Assembly: GCF_002278135.3 (NCBI RefSeq)
Contig: NZ_CP029425.2
Coordinates: 1,960,001 to 2,024,000, forward strand
Origin: Bradyrhizobium ottawaense
GTDB lineage: Bacteria; Pseudomonadota; Alphaproteobacteria; Rhizobiales; Xanthobacteraceae
Reading direction: 5' to 3'
DNA: 64,000 nucleotides
Positions 24,613 through 33,650 of the stretch are shown one piece after another. A program made the translations under genes and the position numbers. The number at the start of each line of letters is the position of its first letter. Position 1 is the first letter of the stretch. Below the pieces are notes generated by a model that did no database searches, was not told where the DNA came from, and saw only the letters and a program-made list of their open reading frames with translations.

Positions 24613-26961
24613 ATGGCTGACGGGGCTAGGTATTCGCGCGCCTTGATTTTGGGCGCGTCGGTGATTTCATTTGCGGCAATGACGACGGAGAGCGGTCTTG
24701 CACAGACCGCCGAGCCGCAGGCTGAACGCGCGTCGACGGAGCGGCCGAAGCAGGCCAAGCGCAAGCCGACCAAGCCGCTGGTCGCGCAGCAGGCAGCGCC
24801 GGTGGTCCTCAACGCCCGAGCCCAGGCCGGCGGCACCGCGCCGGTTCAGACGCTCGACACCATCACGGTCGCTGCAACGAAAACCAAGGAGCGCGCGATC
24901 GATGCGCTCGCGCCGGTCAGCTCCATTTCGCTCGACCAGATCCAGGGAATCCAGCCCAACCGGCTGTCGGGCATCTTCTATGCTGTCCCCGGCGTGTCGT
25001 TCCAGGAGCGCGGTGACGATCCCGCGACCGTCATCAACATCCGCGGCCTGCAGGAGTTCGGGCGCGTTGCGGTGGTCGTCGATGGTGCGCGGCAGAATTA
25101 CCAGCGCACCGGTCATAACGCCAGCGGCTCCTTCTTCCTCGATCCTGAATTGGTCGGCGGCGTCGACGTCGTGCGCGGCCCGACCGCCAACATCTACGGC
25201 TCCGGCGCGATCGGCGGCCTGGTCTCGTTCCGCACCAAGGACATCGACGATGTGCTGCGTCCCGGCGAGCGCTCGGGCGTCGATCTCTCGGGCTCCTACG
25301 GCTCCAACAACAATCGCGGCCTCGGCTCGGTCTTCGGCGGCGTGCGCGCCACACCGGACGTCGATATCTTCGGCGGCGCGGTCTATCGCACGCAAGGCAA
25401 TTACAAGGACGGCAACGGCACCGAGATCGGCAACACCGGCAACCAGGTCGAGAGTGGCCTGATGAAGCTCACGGTGCGTCCCGCCCTCGGCCACGAGGTC
25501 AAGTTCGGCGCCATCTTCCAGGACTATCAATACGATGTCGGCCAGTTCAACAGGGGCCCCGTCGCGACCGCCGCCCAGCGCGCGCTCTATCAGGGCTCGT
25601 CGGTCTACGCCTCCGATGCCAAGAACTACACCGGCACGATCACCTGGAATTACGCGCTGCCGAGCGACAATTTGTTCGACTGGCACATGTCAATCTATGG
25701 AAACCGCGTCGATAACGACCAGACCAAGACCTACCACTATTCGACCTCGGGTGCGGCTTTGTGCGGCACCGGCAATTTCGGCAACAACATCTCCGGCTGC
25801 GTCGGCGACAAGCGCGGCTATGTCCTCAATACCTACGGCATCGACGCCAACAACACCACGCGGTTCAACGTCGGTGACTGGCGCAACGCACTCACCGTGG
25901 GCTTCGATGCGTTTCAGGACGATGTGATCACGACCGACAGCCGCGGCAATTCCAACATCACCACGCCGAGCGGCATCCGCACCGTGTCGGGCGGTTTCCT
26001 GCAGTTGAAGCAGAACTACAGCACCTGGTTCGAGGCCGTGAGCGCGATCCGTTACGATCGCTACGATCTGGAGTCGGGCAAAACCAACGGCAGCGGCGAC
26101 CGCTTCTCGCCGAAGATCACGCTTGGCGTCACGCCCGTTCCCGGCTTCCAGCCATATGTCAGCTACGCCGAAGGCTATCGCGCTCCCTCGATCACCGAGA
26201 CCGTGATCTCAGGCGCGCATGCGACCGGTGGCGGGCCGGCCTTCTTCCCCTGTCCTGACGGGACCGTCGGCTTGTTCTGCTTCCTGCCCAATCCGAATCT
26301 TCGTCCCGAAGTCGGCAAGAACAAGGAAGTCGGCATCAACCTGAAGTACGACAACATCTTCAGCGCCAGTGACTCCTTCCGCGGCAAGATCAACCTGTTC
26401 CGCAACGACGTCAGCGATTACATCGACCTCGTCGCCTCGACGCCGGTCCCGACCGGGTTTGGCTCGTTCAGCCAGTTCTACCAGTACCAGAACATCGCGC
26501 AGGCCCGCATCCAGGGTTTCGAGGCGGAGACGATGTACGATGCCGGCAGCTGGTTCATCGGAGTCGCCGGTCACTACATCCAGGGCAAGAACGCCGTCAC
26601 CAATGTCGGGCTCGCGACCATCACCCCGCGCAAGGTCGTCACCACCGGCGGCGTCCGCCTGCTCGACCGCACGCTGATCCTGACGGCGCAATGGGCCTCG
26701 TTCGGTGCCAACAACGACGTACCCGCCGGCTATTTGCCCGCGACCGGGTACGAGCTGGTCAATCTGTACATGACCTACAACGCGACGAAGGACATCGTGT
26801 TCTCGGCGTCGATCGACAATCTCTTGAACCAGTACTACCGGCCTTACGCCATTCCCGGCACGTCGACCGACGGCACCACGCAGAACGACGTGCTGTGGTC
26901 GAGCCCCGGACCGGGCCGGGTCTACAAGGCCGGCATGAAGATCCATTTTGGAGGTGCGTAG
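24613..26961 (+). CDS. hmuR: TonB-dependent heme/hemoglobin receptor
   Basis: Outer-membrane receptor of 782 residues. A signal peptide (about 1-30) is followed by an unusually long Lys/Pro/Ala linker, a TonB box-like DTITVAATK (about 83-91), the plug domain with INIRGLQEFGRVAVVVDGARQ, and a 22-strand barrel ending in a C-terminal aromatic pattern. Heme-receptor landmarks are YAEGYRAPSITE (FRAP-like) and NPNLRPE, with a His in ISGAHATGG between them. The ATG at 24613 has GGGG upstream; a GTG at 24595 is an alternative. Divergent from hemP; followed by the heme-monooxygenase gene. Confidence 0.95.
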   Translation: MADGARYSRALILGASVISFAAMTTESGLAQTAEPQAERASTERPKQAKRKPTKPLVAQQAAPVVLNARAQAGGTAPVQTLDTITVAATKTKERAIDALAPVSSISLDQIQGIQPNRLSGIFYAVPGVSFQERGDDPATVINIRGLQEFGRVAVVVDGARQNYQRTGHNASGSFFLDPELVGGVDVVRGPTANIYGSGAIGGLVSFRTKDIDDVLRPGERSGVDLSGSYGSNNNRGLGSVFGGVRATPDVDIFGGAVYRTQGNYKDGNGTEIGNTGNQVESGLMKLTVRPALGHEVKFGAIFQDYQYDVGQFNRGPVATAAQRALYQGSSVYASDAKNYTGTITWNYALPSDNLFDWHMSIYGNRVDNDQTKTYHYSTSGAALCGTGNFGNNISGCVGDKRGYVLNTYGIDANNTTRFNVGDWRNALTVGFDAFQDDVITTDSRGNSNITTPSGIRTVSGGFLQLKQNYSTWFEAVSAIRYDRYDLESGKTNGSGDRFSPKITLGVTPVPGFQPYVSYAEGYRAPSITETVISGAHATGGGPAFFPCPDGTVGLFCFLPNPNLRPEVGKNKEVGINLKYDNIFSASDSFRGKINLFRNDVSDYIDLVASTPVPTGFGSFSQFYQYQNIAQARIQGFEAETMYDAGSWFIGVAGHYIQGKNAVTNVGLATITPRKVVTTGGVRLLDRTLILTAQWASFGANNDVPAGYLPATGYELVNLYMTYNATKDIVFSASIDNLLNQYYRPYAIPGTSTDGTTQNDVLWSSPGPGRVYKAGMKIHFGGA

Positions 26962-27053
26962 CGCCAGCTTCGCAGCACCACATCTCCGCCGGGCCGCGCT
27001 GATGCTCCAGCGCGGCTCCGCGCGTTTCGTTTTGATCAGAAGGAGAGACTTTG

Positions 27054-27386
27054 ATGTTCATCGCCATGAATCGTTTCCAGGTGAAGAAGGGCGCGGAGAC
27101 CGCGTTCGAAACCGTCTGGGCCACCCGTGAATCCTATCTCGGCAGCATGCCGGGCTTCGTCGAGTTTCACCTGCTGAAGGGCCCGGAGGCCGAGGACCAC
27201 ACGCTCTATTCGTCGCACACCACCTGGGTCGACAGGACGGCGTTCGAGGCCTGGACGCGCTCGGACCAGTTTCGTCGTGCCCATGCCCGCGCCGACAACT
27301 CGACCGGCGAGAGCCTGTATCTCGGCCATCCCAAGTTCGAGGGCTTTGAGGTGATCCAGAGCGAGCGCAAGGCCGCGGCCGCCTAG
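27054..27386 (+). CDS. IsdG-type heme-degrading monooxygenase (HmuD/HmuQ-like)
   Basis: Cytoplasmic dimeric alpha-beta barrel enzyme of 110 residues that opens heme to release iron. The catalytic triad of the IsdG/IsdI family is present: Asn6, Trp67 (FEAW) and His77 (RRAH). MPGFVEFHLLKGP is the family core. AGGAG lies 8 bp before the ATG. Bradyrhizobium has two such enzymes, HmuQ and HmuD; I cannot say which name applies. It follows the receptor gene and precedes hutX, so it processes heme imported by this locus. Confidence 0.9.
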   Translation: MFIAMNRFQVKKGAETAFETVWATRESYLGSMPGFVEFHLLKGPEAEDHTLYSSHTTWVDRTAFEAWTRSDQFRRAHARADNSTGESLYLGHPKFEGFEVIQSERKAAAA

Positions 27387-27410
27387 ATTGCAATGGCAGA
27401 GGAGCCGGAC

Positions 27411-27926
27411 ATGTTGAGCACCGATCTTGCCGATCTCAGGGCCCATATGGCCGACAATCCGGGCGAGGTGATCGAGGACGTTGCGCGCCAGCGCAAGGTC
27501 ACCCCGCGCAGCGTGATCGAGGCGCTGCCATCCTCCATGGTGCATATTGGCGGCGGCGAGCACTTTGCCGCCGCCATGCTGGACATCGCGGAGTGGGGCG
27601 AGGTCACGCTGATCGTGCACACCGATGACGCGATCTTCGAGTTCACGGGCGCTGTTCCTGCGGGCGAGATCGGCCGCGGCTACTTCAACCTGATGCAGCC
27701 GAAGGGTCTGCACGGCCATCTTCGCCACGAGCGCTGCGCTGGCGTCGCCTTCGTCGAGCGCCCGTTCATGGGCAAATCGTCGGCCTTCATCGCGTTCGTC
27801 AACGCCGACGGCGGCATCATGTTCAAAGTGTTCGTCGGCCGCGACGAGACAAGGGCGCTGCGGACGGATCAGCTGGCGCGGTTCCGGCAGCTCGCGGCCC
27901 GCATCACGGCGCAGCCGGCTGCGTAG
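27411..27926 (+). CDS. hutX: heme utilization cytosolic carrier HutX/HuvX
   Basis: Protein of 171 residues of the HutX/ChuX family, which binds heme in the cytoplasm and hands it to degrading enzymes. Landmarks are VARQRKVTPRSVIEALPSSM, EWGEVTLIVHTDDAIFEFTG and FNLMQPKGLHGHLRHERCAG. I start at the ATG at 27411 because AGAGGAG is 6 bp upstream; a start at 27393 would put that ribosome site inside the gene. It sits between the heme monooxygenase and exbB in the same operon. Confidence 0.9.
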   Translation: MLSTDLADLRAHMADNPGEVIEDVARQRKVTPRSVIEALPSSMVHIGGGEHFAAAMLDIAEWGEVTLIVHTDDAIFEFTGAVPAGEIGRGYFNLMQPKGLHGHLRHERCAGVAFVERPFMGKSSAFIAFVNADGGIMFKVFVGRDETRALRTDQLARFRQLAARITAQPAA

Positions 27927-27952
27927 CTTTCTTTTGTTGTCGGGAGATCAGG

Positions 27953-28723
27953 ATGCAAGGCAAGTCCAGGCTTCGGCAAATGGTCGTTGCAATCGCGCTG
28001 GCGCCGACACCGGCCTTCGCGATCGACGAAGCCCTGTTACCGCGCAATCTGTCGCCCTGGGGCATGTTCGTCAGCGCCGACATTATCGTGAAGACGGTGA
28101 TGATCGGGCTCGCTGTCGCCTCGCTGGTGACATGGACGGTGTGGCTCGCCAAGACCATCGAGCTGCGCCGCAAGGGCATGCTCGCCTTGCAGCGGACGCG
28201 CGGGCTCGAAGGCAACATGACGCTGGCTGAGGCATCGTCACGGGCCGGTGACGCGCACGATGCCGTTGCCCAGCTGATCCAGTCCTGCGCCAGGGAAGCC
28301 GAGCTCTCGGGCGGCATCCTCGACGACGGCCTTCAGGAGCGGGTGGCGCTGCGGCTCGAGCGGGTGGAGGCGGCGATGTCCAGGCAGATCGCGCGCGGCA
28401 CCGGCGTGCTCGCGACCATCGGCGCCACTGCGCCCTTCGTCGGCCTGTTCGGGACCGTCTGGGGCATCATGAACGCCTTCATCGGCATCTCCGAGAGCCA
28501 CACCACCAGCCTCGCGGTGGTCGCGCCGGGCATCGCGGAGGCGCTGCTCGCCACCGCGCTCGGCCTCGTCGCGGCGATCCCGGCGGTGGTGATCTACAAT
28601 CATCTGGTCCGCAGTATCGCCAATTACCGCGCGTTGCTCGGCGATGCCTCGGCGCAGCTGATGCTGCTGGTCAGCCGTCAGCGCGACCACAGGGAGTTCC
28701 GCCTGGCGCGGGCGGCGGAGTAG
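27953..28723 (+). CDS. exbB: ExbB proton-channel subunit
   Basis: Inner-membrane protein of 256 residues, MotA/TolQ/ExbB family, with three membrane helices. After a signal-like N-terminus (ALAPTPAFA), helix 1 starts near residue 45; the channel helices are in TGVLATIGATAPFVGLFGTV then WGIMNAFIGI, and in TSLAVVAPGIAEALLATALG then LVAAIPAVVIYN. With ExbD it uses the proton gradient to drive TonB and the HmuR receptor. ExbD starts 4 bp after its stop. Confidence 0.95.
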   Translation: MQGKSRLRQMVVAIALAPTPAFAIDEALLPRNLSPWGMFVSADIIVKTVMIGLAVASLVTWTVWLAKTIELRRKGMLALQRTRGLEGNMTLAEASSRAGDAHDAVAQLIQSCAREAELSGGILDDGLQERVALRLERVEAAMSRQIARGTGVLATIGATAPFVGLFGTVWGIMNAFIGISESHTTSLAVVAPGIAEALLATALGLVAAIPAVVIYNHLVRSIANYRALLGDASAQLMLLVSRQRDHREFRLARAAE

Positions 28724-28727
28724 GCCC

Positions 28728-29174
28728 ATGGGTGCGAAGCTCGGCGCGCGCGGGGGATCGCCGCTCAAGCGCGGTGACCCGGATGATCTCCACGTCGTCA
28801 ACGAGATTAACGTCACGCCGTTCATCGACGTGATGCTGGTGCTGCTGATCATTTTCATGGTGGCAGCCCCACTCGCCACCGTCGATATCGGTGTCGAGCT
28901 GCCCGCGACCGCAGCCGAGCCGGCGCCGCGGCCGGACAAGCCGACCTTCGTGACGGTGAAGCCGGATTCCACAATTGCCGTTGGCGAGGACACGATGGCC
29001 CGCGACGGTCTCGCCGCCGCCCTCGATGCCGTCATCAAAGGCCGTAAGGACGAGCGCATCTATCTGCGCGCCGACAAGGCCGTCTCCTACGGCGACCTGA
29101 TGGAGGTGATGAACACCCTGCGTAACGCCGGCTACCTCAAGGTTGCCCTCGTCGGCCTCGATGGACGCAACTGA
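28728..29174 (+). CDS. exbD: ExbD subunit
   Basis: Protein of 148 residues with one membrane helix (about 32-52) holding the conserved Asp in INVTPFIDVMLVLLIIFMV, and a periplasmic domain ending YGDLMEVMNTLRNAGYLKVA. It forms the proton-driven motor with ExbB. Its TGA overlaps the tonB ATG by one base, which couples translation. Confidence 0.95.
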   Translation: MGAKLGARGGSPLKRGDPDDLHVVNEINVTPFIDVMLVLLIIFMVAAPLATVDIGVELPATAAEPAPRPDKPTFVTVKPDSTIAVGEDTMARDGLAAALDAVIKGRKDERIYLRADKAVSYGDLMEVMNTLRNAGYLKVALVGLDGRN

Positions 29175-30004
29175 TGGCCGCGAACGCCTTTGCCCTGCAC
29201 GAGCCGCTTCGAGAGCGCGAGACCGCGCGCTGGGGCCTCTCGGCCGCGGTGATCGTGATGTTGCATGTGGCTGTCGCGCTGCTTGCGGTGAATTGGATCA
29301 GGTCGCAACCGGAACAGGGCGTCAGCCTCCCGGCGATCATGGTCGACATGGCACAGGTGACCTCGGCGCCGCAGTCGACGCAGGATGATGTTGCGCCGGG
29401 ACCGGTGATGCAGGAGGCCGACGCCTCGTCGCCGGAGCCCGTGCAGCAGCAAATGGCTGAGGAGACGATCGCGCCGACGCCGCCGCAGGAGAAGCCGGAT
29501 GTCGTGGCGCCGCCGGAGCAGAAGCCGGAGCCGACACCTGCCAGGCCGGAGCCCGCGAAGATCGTGCCGGTCGAAAAGCCGGCCCCGGTGAAGCCGAAGG
29601 TGGTTCGCCGCGAGGCCAAGAAGCCCTCGGAGGCGACCCCCGCGCCGCGCACCAGCGCAGCCCCGCGGGCCGAGCGCGAGGCGCCGATGGCATCGGCCCC
29701 GAGCGCCGGCGCGGCGGCCTCCGTGATTGCATCCTACAATCAGCGCGTCCGCGCGCATTTGATGCGCTTTCACCAATATCCCAGCGGTGGCGGCGGTCAG
29801 CGCGGCGTTGCCAGGCTGAGCTTCACCCTCAGCCGCAGCGGGCAGGTCACGTCCAGCCGTATCGGCGGCTCGTCCGGCGTTGCCGCTTTCGATGCCCAGG
29901 CCATGTCGATGATCCGCCAGGCCTCGCCGTTTCCGCCGGTGCCAGACGAGATCAAGAATGGGGCGATGAGCTTTTCGATCCCCGTGGAGTTTACGGTGAG
30001 GTAG
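29174..30004 (+). CDS. tonB: TonB energy transducer
   Basis: Protein of 276 residues. An N-terminal membrane helix (about 20-38) is followed by a long Pro/Glu/Lys-rich periplasmic spacer (about 55-160) and a C-terminal TonB domain (about 178-276) with YNQRVRAHLMRFHQYP, GVARLSFTLSRSGQV and FPPVPDEIKNGAMSFSIPVE. It spans the periplasm to the TonB box of HmuR. Last gene of the hmuR operon; a large palindromic repeat follows. Confidence 0.94.
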   Translation: MAANAFALHEPLRERETARWGLSAAVIVMLHVAVALLAVNWIRSQPEQGVSLPAIMVDMAQVTSAPQSTQDDVAPGPVMQEADASSPEPVQQQMAEETIAPTPPQEKPDVVAPPEQKPEPTPARPEPAKIVPVEKPAPVKPKVVRREAKKPSEATPAPRTSAAPRAEREAPMASAPSAGAAASVIASYNQRVRAHLMRFHQYPSGGGGQRGVARLSFTLSRSGQVTSSRIGGSSGVAAFDAQAMSMIRQASPFPPVPDEIKNGAMSFSIPVEFTVR

Positions 30005-30013
30005 TCGGCCGTC

Positions 30014-30195
30014 CCAACAAACTCAGCCGTCGTCCCGGACAAGCGCGCCCTAAGCGCGCGCAGATCCGGGACCCATAACCACAGGGGAGCGTTTGGCGAA
30101 GATTCGTCGCCACCATCTCGTGCCACAACCCCGCCTGGCGTTATGGGTCCCGGATCTGCGCTTGCGCTTGTCCGGGACGACGGCGGAGTTTGTGG
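30014..30195. repeat. large palindromic repeat (CGTCGTCCCGGAC family) between convergent genes
   Basis: The outer arms, about 30 bp, are near-perfect inverted copies; the core CCGTCGTCCCGGACAAGCGC at 30027-30046 matches 30164-30183. A second inner pair is formed by AGATCCGGGACCCATAAC and GTTATGGGTCCCGGATCT. It fills the gap between tonB and the phytase-like gene and probably terminates both. A related element is at 51321-51465. Confidence 0.85.
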
Positions 30196-30217
30196 CGGCT
30201 GAAGAGCGACCGTTGCC

Positions 30218-31573
30218 CTATTTCGCCTTCAGGAAATCCGCGACCTCGAGCAGCATGAACTCGTCGTCATCGGCCTTGTTGGGATCGCGGCTGGAGGAGA
30301 ACGGCAGATTGTTGTCGTTGCCGACGATGATGTGGGTGTCGTCGACGCGATCGACGTTCTCGATGGTGAAGAACGGGAAGGTGTAGACGCCGTCGTTGAG
30401 CGGCTTCCTCGCCTTCTTGTCGGGATCCTTGATCTTCAAGAGGTCGATATAGCCGATCTTGCGCACGGGCTTGCCGACATTGGCCTCCGTGAGCTCGATC
30501 TTGTAGATGCGCTTGAACTTGGCGAGATCCGGGAAGCAGTTCTCGCCGCGCTGGCCTTGCGGGCAGGCCTTGTCCGCCGTGCCTTCGCCGTTGTCGCGCT
30601 CGATGATGAGGCCGGAGGCCTGATCGATCATGTTGAAATCGCCGATGGCGTTGCCGTTTTGCTCGAACACATACTGCCAGTAACGGCCGGTGAACTTCTC
30701 CGCAGCGACGTCGAATTCGAGGATGCGGGAGGCTTCCTTGCCGTCGACCTTCTCCCAGTCCTTCTTCTCGGCGTCCCACAGCGGTCCCTCGAGCAGGCCG
30801 TAGAGGAACTTGCCGTCCTTGGAGGACGCAAAGCCCTCATAGCCCTTGGAGCGGCGGAGGTTGACGTTGGTGTAGGTCGCGCCCGGCGCGCCCGGCGTCG
30901 CCACGGCCCAACTGTCCGGCGACCGCACCGGCTTGCCGTCAGCAACCGTATCGAACACGGCCAGGATCTTGCCTGATTTGTCGGCCTTCAGGATGTAGGG
31001 ACCGAACTCGTCGCCGATCCAGAAGGTCTCGCCGATGATCTGGAAGCCTTCGGTGTCGAAGTCGGAGCCGGTGAGATTGCGCTTCTGCGTGTCCTCGTGC
31101 ACGATGCGGAACGGGACCTTTTTGTCGGGATCGTGCAGGAAGATCGTCTCCAGCCGCTCGATTTTGCCGCCGGCCCAGTCCATCTTGTAGCGGTTGAGGT
31201 ACAGCATCGAATCCGGCGAGTTGGCGCGCGCGCCCATGCCGTTGTCGGTGATGACCCAGAAGCTGCCGTCGGGCATGGTCTTGATGCCGGAATGGCCCTG
31301 GAGCGGCTGGCCCTTGAACGGCAGCGACACGCCGGTCGCGCGCTCATAGGACTTGCCCATCACGGTGCCGAGCGCGTCGACCCGCTTGCCGGTGGTGTAT
31401 TTCCCTGAAGTCTTGAGATCGGCGGGTGCGTCGGCGGGGGCGTCGATGAAGGTGGCGGCCGGCATCACCACGTGGCCGGCGAGCTTGGCGGGGAATTCAC
31501 CTTCGCTCTGCGCGAGCGCTGGGCTCACGGCGAGAATGATCGTTGCGACGGTGGCAAGAAAAGTCGCGCGCAT
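30218..31573 (-). CDS. exported esterase-like activity of phytase family protein
   Basis: Secreted protein of about 451 residues: signal peptide MRATFLATVATIILAVSPAL then a beta-propeller-like body of the esterase-like phytase family. Landmarks are GHSGIKTMPDGSFWVITDNG, SDFDTEGFQIIGETFWIGDE, GYEGFASSKDGKFLYGLLEG and VDRVDDTHIIVGNDNNLPFS. AGGAG sits 6 bp before the ATG at 31573. It lies 85 bp after the ABC permease genes on the same strand, so it may release phosphate or another moiety from a substrate taken up by that system; this is inference. Confidence 0.82.
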   Translation of the reverse strand: MRATFLATVATIILAVSPALAQSEGEFPAKLAGHVVMPAATFIDAPADAPADLKTSGKYTTGKRVDALGTVMGKSYERATGVSLPFKGQPLQGHSGIKTMPDGSFWVITDNGMGARANSPDSMLYLNRYKMDWAGGKIERLETIFLHDPDKKVPFRIVHEDTQKRNLTGSDFDTEGFQIIGETFWIGDEFGPYILKADKSGKILAVFDTVADGKPVRSPDSWAVATPGAPGATYTNVNLRRSKGYEGFASSKDGKFLYGLLEGPLWDAEKKDWEKVDGKEASRILEFDVAAEKFTGRYWQYVFEQNGNAIGDFNMIDQASGLIIERDNGEGTADKACPQGQRGENCFPDLAKFKRIYKIELTEANVGKPVRKIGYIDLLKIKDPDKKARKPLNDGVYTFPFFTIENVDRVDDTHIIVGNDNNLPFSSSRDPNKADDDEFMLLEVADFLKAK

Positions 31574-31658
31574 GTGCGTCTCCTGTTGGCGGACGCACGC
31601 GTTATGCGGATCGCGTGTTGCAGTTTTGTGAAACCGGGCCAAACGCCGCAGCCGCGAT

Positions 31659-32561
31659 CTACTCCTTTACCGCGCCGGTCAGCGAGGACACGTAGTAGTC
31701 CACGAACAGCGAGTAGAAGATCGCGACCGGCAGCGAGCCCAGCAGCGAGCCTGCCATCAGCGCCCCCCATTGGTAGACATCGCCGGTGACGAGCTCGGTC
31801 AGGATTGCGACCGGCACGGTCTTGTTGGCGCCGCTCTGGATGAAGGCGAGCGCGTAGATGAACTCGTTCCAGGACAGCGTGAAGGAGAAGATGCCGGCGG
31901 AGATCAGCCCGGGCACCGCGAGCGGCAGCGTGATCCGTCGCAGGATCTGGAGGCGTGTTGCGCCGTCCACCAGCGCGCATTCCTCGAGCTCATAGGGGAT
32001 CGACTTGAAGTAGCCGATCAGCAGCCAGGTGCAGAACGGCACCAGGAAGGTCGGATAGACCAGGATCAGCGCCAGCGGTGAGTCGAACAGGCCGAACTGC
32101 ACAACGACGGTGGCGAGGGGAATGAACAGGATCGACGGCGGCACGAGATAGGCCAGATAAATGCCGAGGCCCACATAAGGACTGCCGCGGAAGCGCAGGC
32201 GCTCGATCGCATAGGCAGCGAGCGTGCTCGCGATCAGGGACAGCGTGGTCGAGCCGATCGCCACCAGCATCGTCGTCTTGAGCCAGCGCGGATAGGCAGT
32301 GTCGAACAGCAGATGCTTGATGTGGGCAAGCGTCGGCGAGGAGATCCAGAACGGATTGTGGTCCTTGTAGTTCATCAGCTCCGCGTTCGGCTTGAACGAG
32401 GTGATCGCCATCCAGTAAAACGGGAACAGCAGGATCAGCACGAAGCAGCCGAGCGGCAGATAGATCATCATCAGCCGCCGCAGCCCGGAATCCCAGGCCA
32501 TGGTGTCAGGTGCCGCTTTCGCGTCGGCCACAGCGGCGGTTTGCGCGACGGTATCAGTCAT
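31659..32561 (-). CDS. carbohydrate ABC transporter permease, MalG type
   Basis: Inner-membrane permease of 300 residues with six helices. The EAA loop reads YELEECALVDGATRLQILRR (about 204-223), and YLAYLVPPSILFIPLATVVV is a membrane segment. The start overlaps the end of the upstream MalF-type permease by 8 bp. It is part of the second carbohydrate-type importer in this window. No ATPase gene is in the operon, so it must borrow one encoded elsewhere. Confidence 0.92.
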   Translation of the reverse strand: MTDTVAQTAAVADAKAAPDTMAWDSGLRRLMMIYLPLGCFVLILLFPFYWMAITSFKPNAELMNYKDHNPFWISSPTLAHIKHLLFDTAYPRWLKTTMLVAIGSTTLSLIASTLAAYAIERLRFRGSPYVGLGIYLAYLVPPSILFIPLATVVVQFGLFDSPLALILVYPTFLVPFCTWLLIGYFKSIPYELEECALVDGATRLQILRRITLPLAVPGLISAGIFSFTLSWNEFIYALAFIQSGANKTVPVAILTELVTGDVYQWGALMAGSLLGSLPVAIFYSLFVDYYVSSLTGAVKE

Positions 32562-33510
32562 TGGCCTCTCCCTGCTGCCATTTGCGGCGCGCCAGGCCGA
32601 AATAAGAGAACAGCGTCGCGAAGATCAGGAACGGGATCATCGATACCGCGATCGCCGCACCTTCGCCGAGTTCGCCGCCGGCGATGCCGCGCTGAAACGC
32701 CAGCGTCGCCAGCAGATGGGTCGAGTTGACGGGCCCGCCGCGGGTGATGGCGTAGACCAGCTGGAAGTCGGTGAAGGTGAAGATGATCGAGAAGGTCATG
32801 ACGATGGCGAGGATCGGCATCATCATCGGGAAGGTGATGTAGCGAAAGCGCTGCCAGGCGCTGGCGCCGTCGAGCATCGCGGCCTCGTAGAGCGAGGGCG
32901 AAATGGTCTGCAGGCCGGCGAGCAGCGAGATCGCGACGAAGGGAATGCCGCGCCAGATGTTGGCAGCGATCAGCGAGAAGCGCGCCGGCCAGGGCGAGCC
33001 GAGGAAGTCGACATTGCCCGACCGCCAGTGCAGCACGTCGACCAGCAAATAGGAGATGATCGAGAACTGCGGATCGTAGATCCACCAGAACGCCAGCGCC
33101 GAGAGCACGGTCGGCACGATCCAGGGCAGCAGGATGATCGCACGCAGGATGCTCTTGAACGGAAAATGGTTGTTGAGCAGCAGCGCGAGCCAGAAGCCGA
33201 GCGCGAACTTCCCGAAGGTCGCGATGCCGGTATAGACCACGCTGTAGAACACGGCGTTCCACCACAAGGGATCGGTGAGCAGATACTGGAAATTCTCCAG
33301 GCCCACGAAGACGCCGCGCCGGCCGATCGTGGTGTCGGTGAAGGCGAGCCAGATGCCGAGGCCGAGCGGATAGGTCAGGAACACCGAGAGCAGCCCGATC
33401 GCGGGCGCCAGGCACATCACGATCAGGAACGGCTTGTAGTCGAACAGCCGCACCAGCCAGTTCGGCTGCCGCTGGGCAAGTACGGGAGAGGAAAGTGTCG
33501 TCACGGACAT
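32554..33510 (-). CDS. sugar ABC transporter permease, MalF type
   Basis: Inner-membrane permease of 318 residues. The EAA loop is YEAAMLDGASAWQRFRYITF (about 206-225), and the start MSVTTLSSPVLAQRQPNWLV is followed by the first helix. It pairs with the MalG-type permease. A rhizobial palindromic repeat fills the gap between this gene and the binding-protein gene. Confidence 0.92.
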   Translation of the reverse strand: MSVTTLSSPVLAQRQPNWLVRLFDYKPFLIVMCLAPAIGLLSVFLTYPLGLGIWLAFTDTTIGRRGVFVGLENFQYLLTDPLWWNAVFYSVVYTGIATFGKFALGFWLALLLNNHFPFKSILRAIILLPWIVPTVLSALAFWWIYDPQFSIISYLLVDVLHWRSGNVDFLGSPWPARFSLIAANIWRGIPFVAISLLAGLQTISPSLYEAAMLDGASAWQRFRYITFPMMMPILAIVMTFSIIFTFTDFQLVYAITRGGPVNSTHLLATLAFQRGIAGGELGEGAAIAVSMIPFLIFATLFSYFGLARRKWQQGEAND

Positions 33511-33543
33511 CAGTGTGTTGTCCTATCGTTGAACGTCACCACA

Positions 33544-33635
33544 CCGTCATTGCGAGCGAAGCGAAGCAATCCAGTCTGTCGCCGCGGCTGCAGTCTGGAT
33601 TGCTTCGTCGCAAGTGCTCCTCGCAATGACGACGG
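33544..33635. repeat. palindromic repeat (CGTCATTGCGAG family) in the ABC operon
   Basis: Left arm CCGTCATTGCGAGCGAAGCG continues to GAAGCAATCCAG (to 33573); the right arm carries CTGGATTGCTTCG and CTCGCAATGACGACGG (33595-33635). This is a dispersed rhizobial intergenic element. Here it separates the binding-protein and permease genes and may tune their relative expression. Confidence 0.85.
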
Positions 33636-33650
33636 CTCTATCGTCGCGCG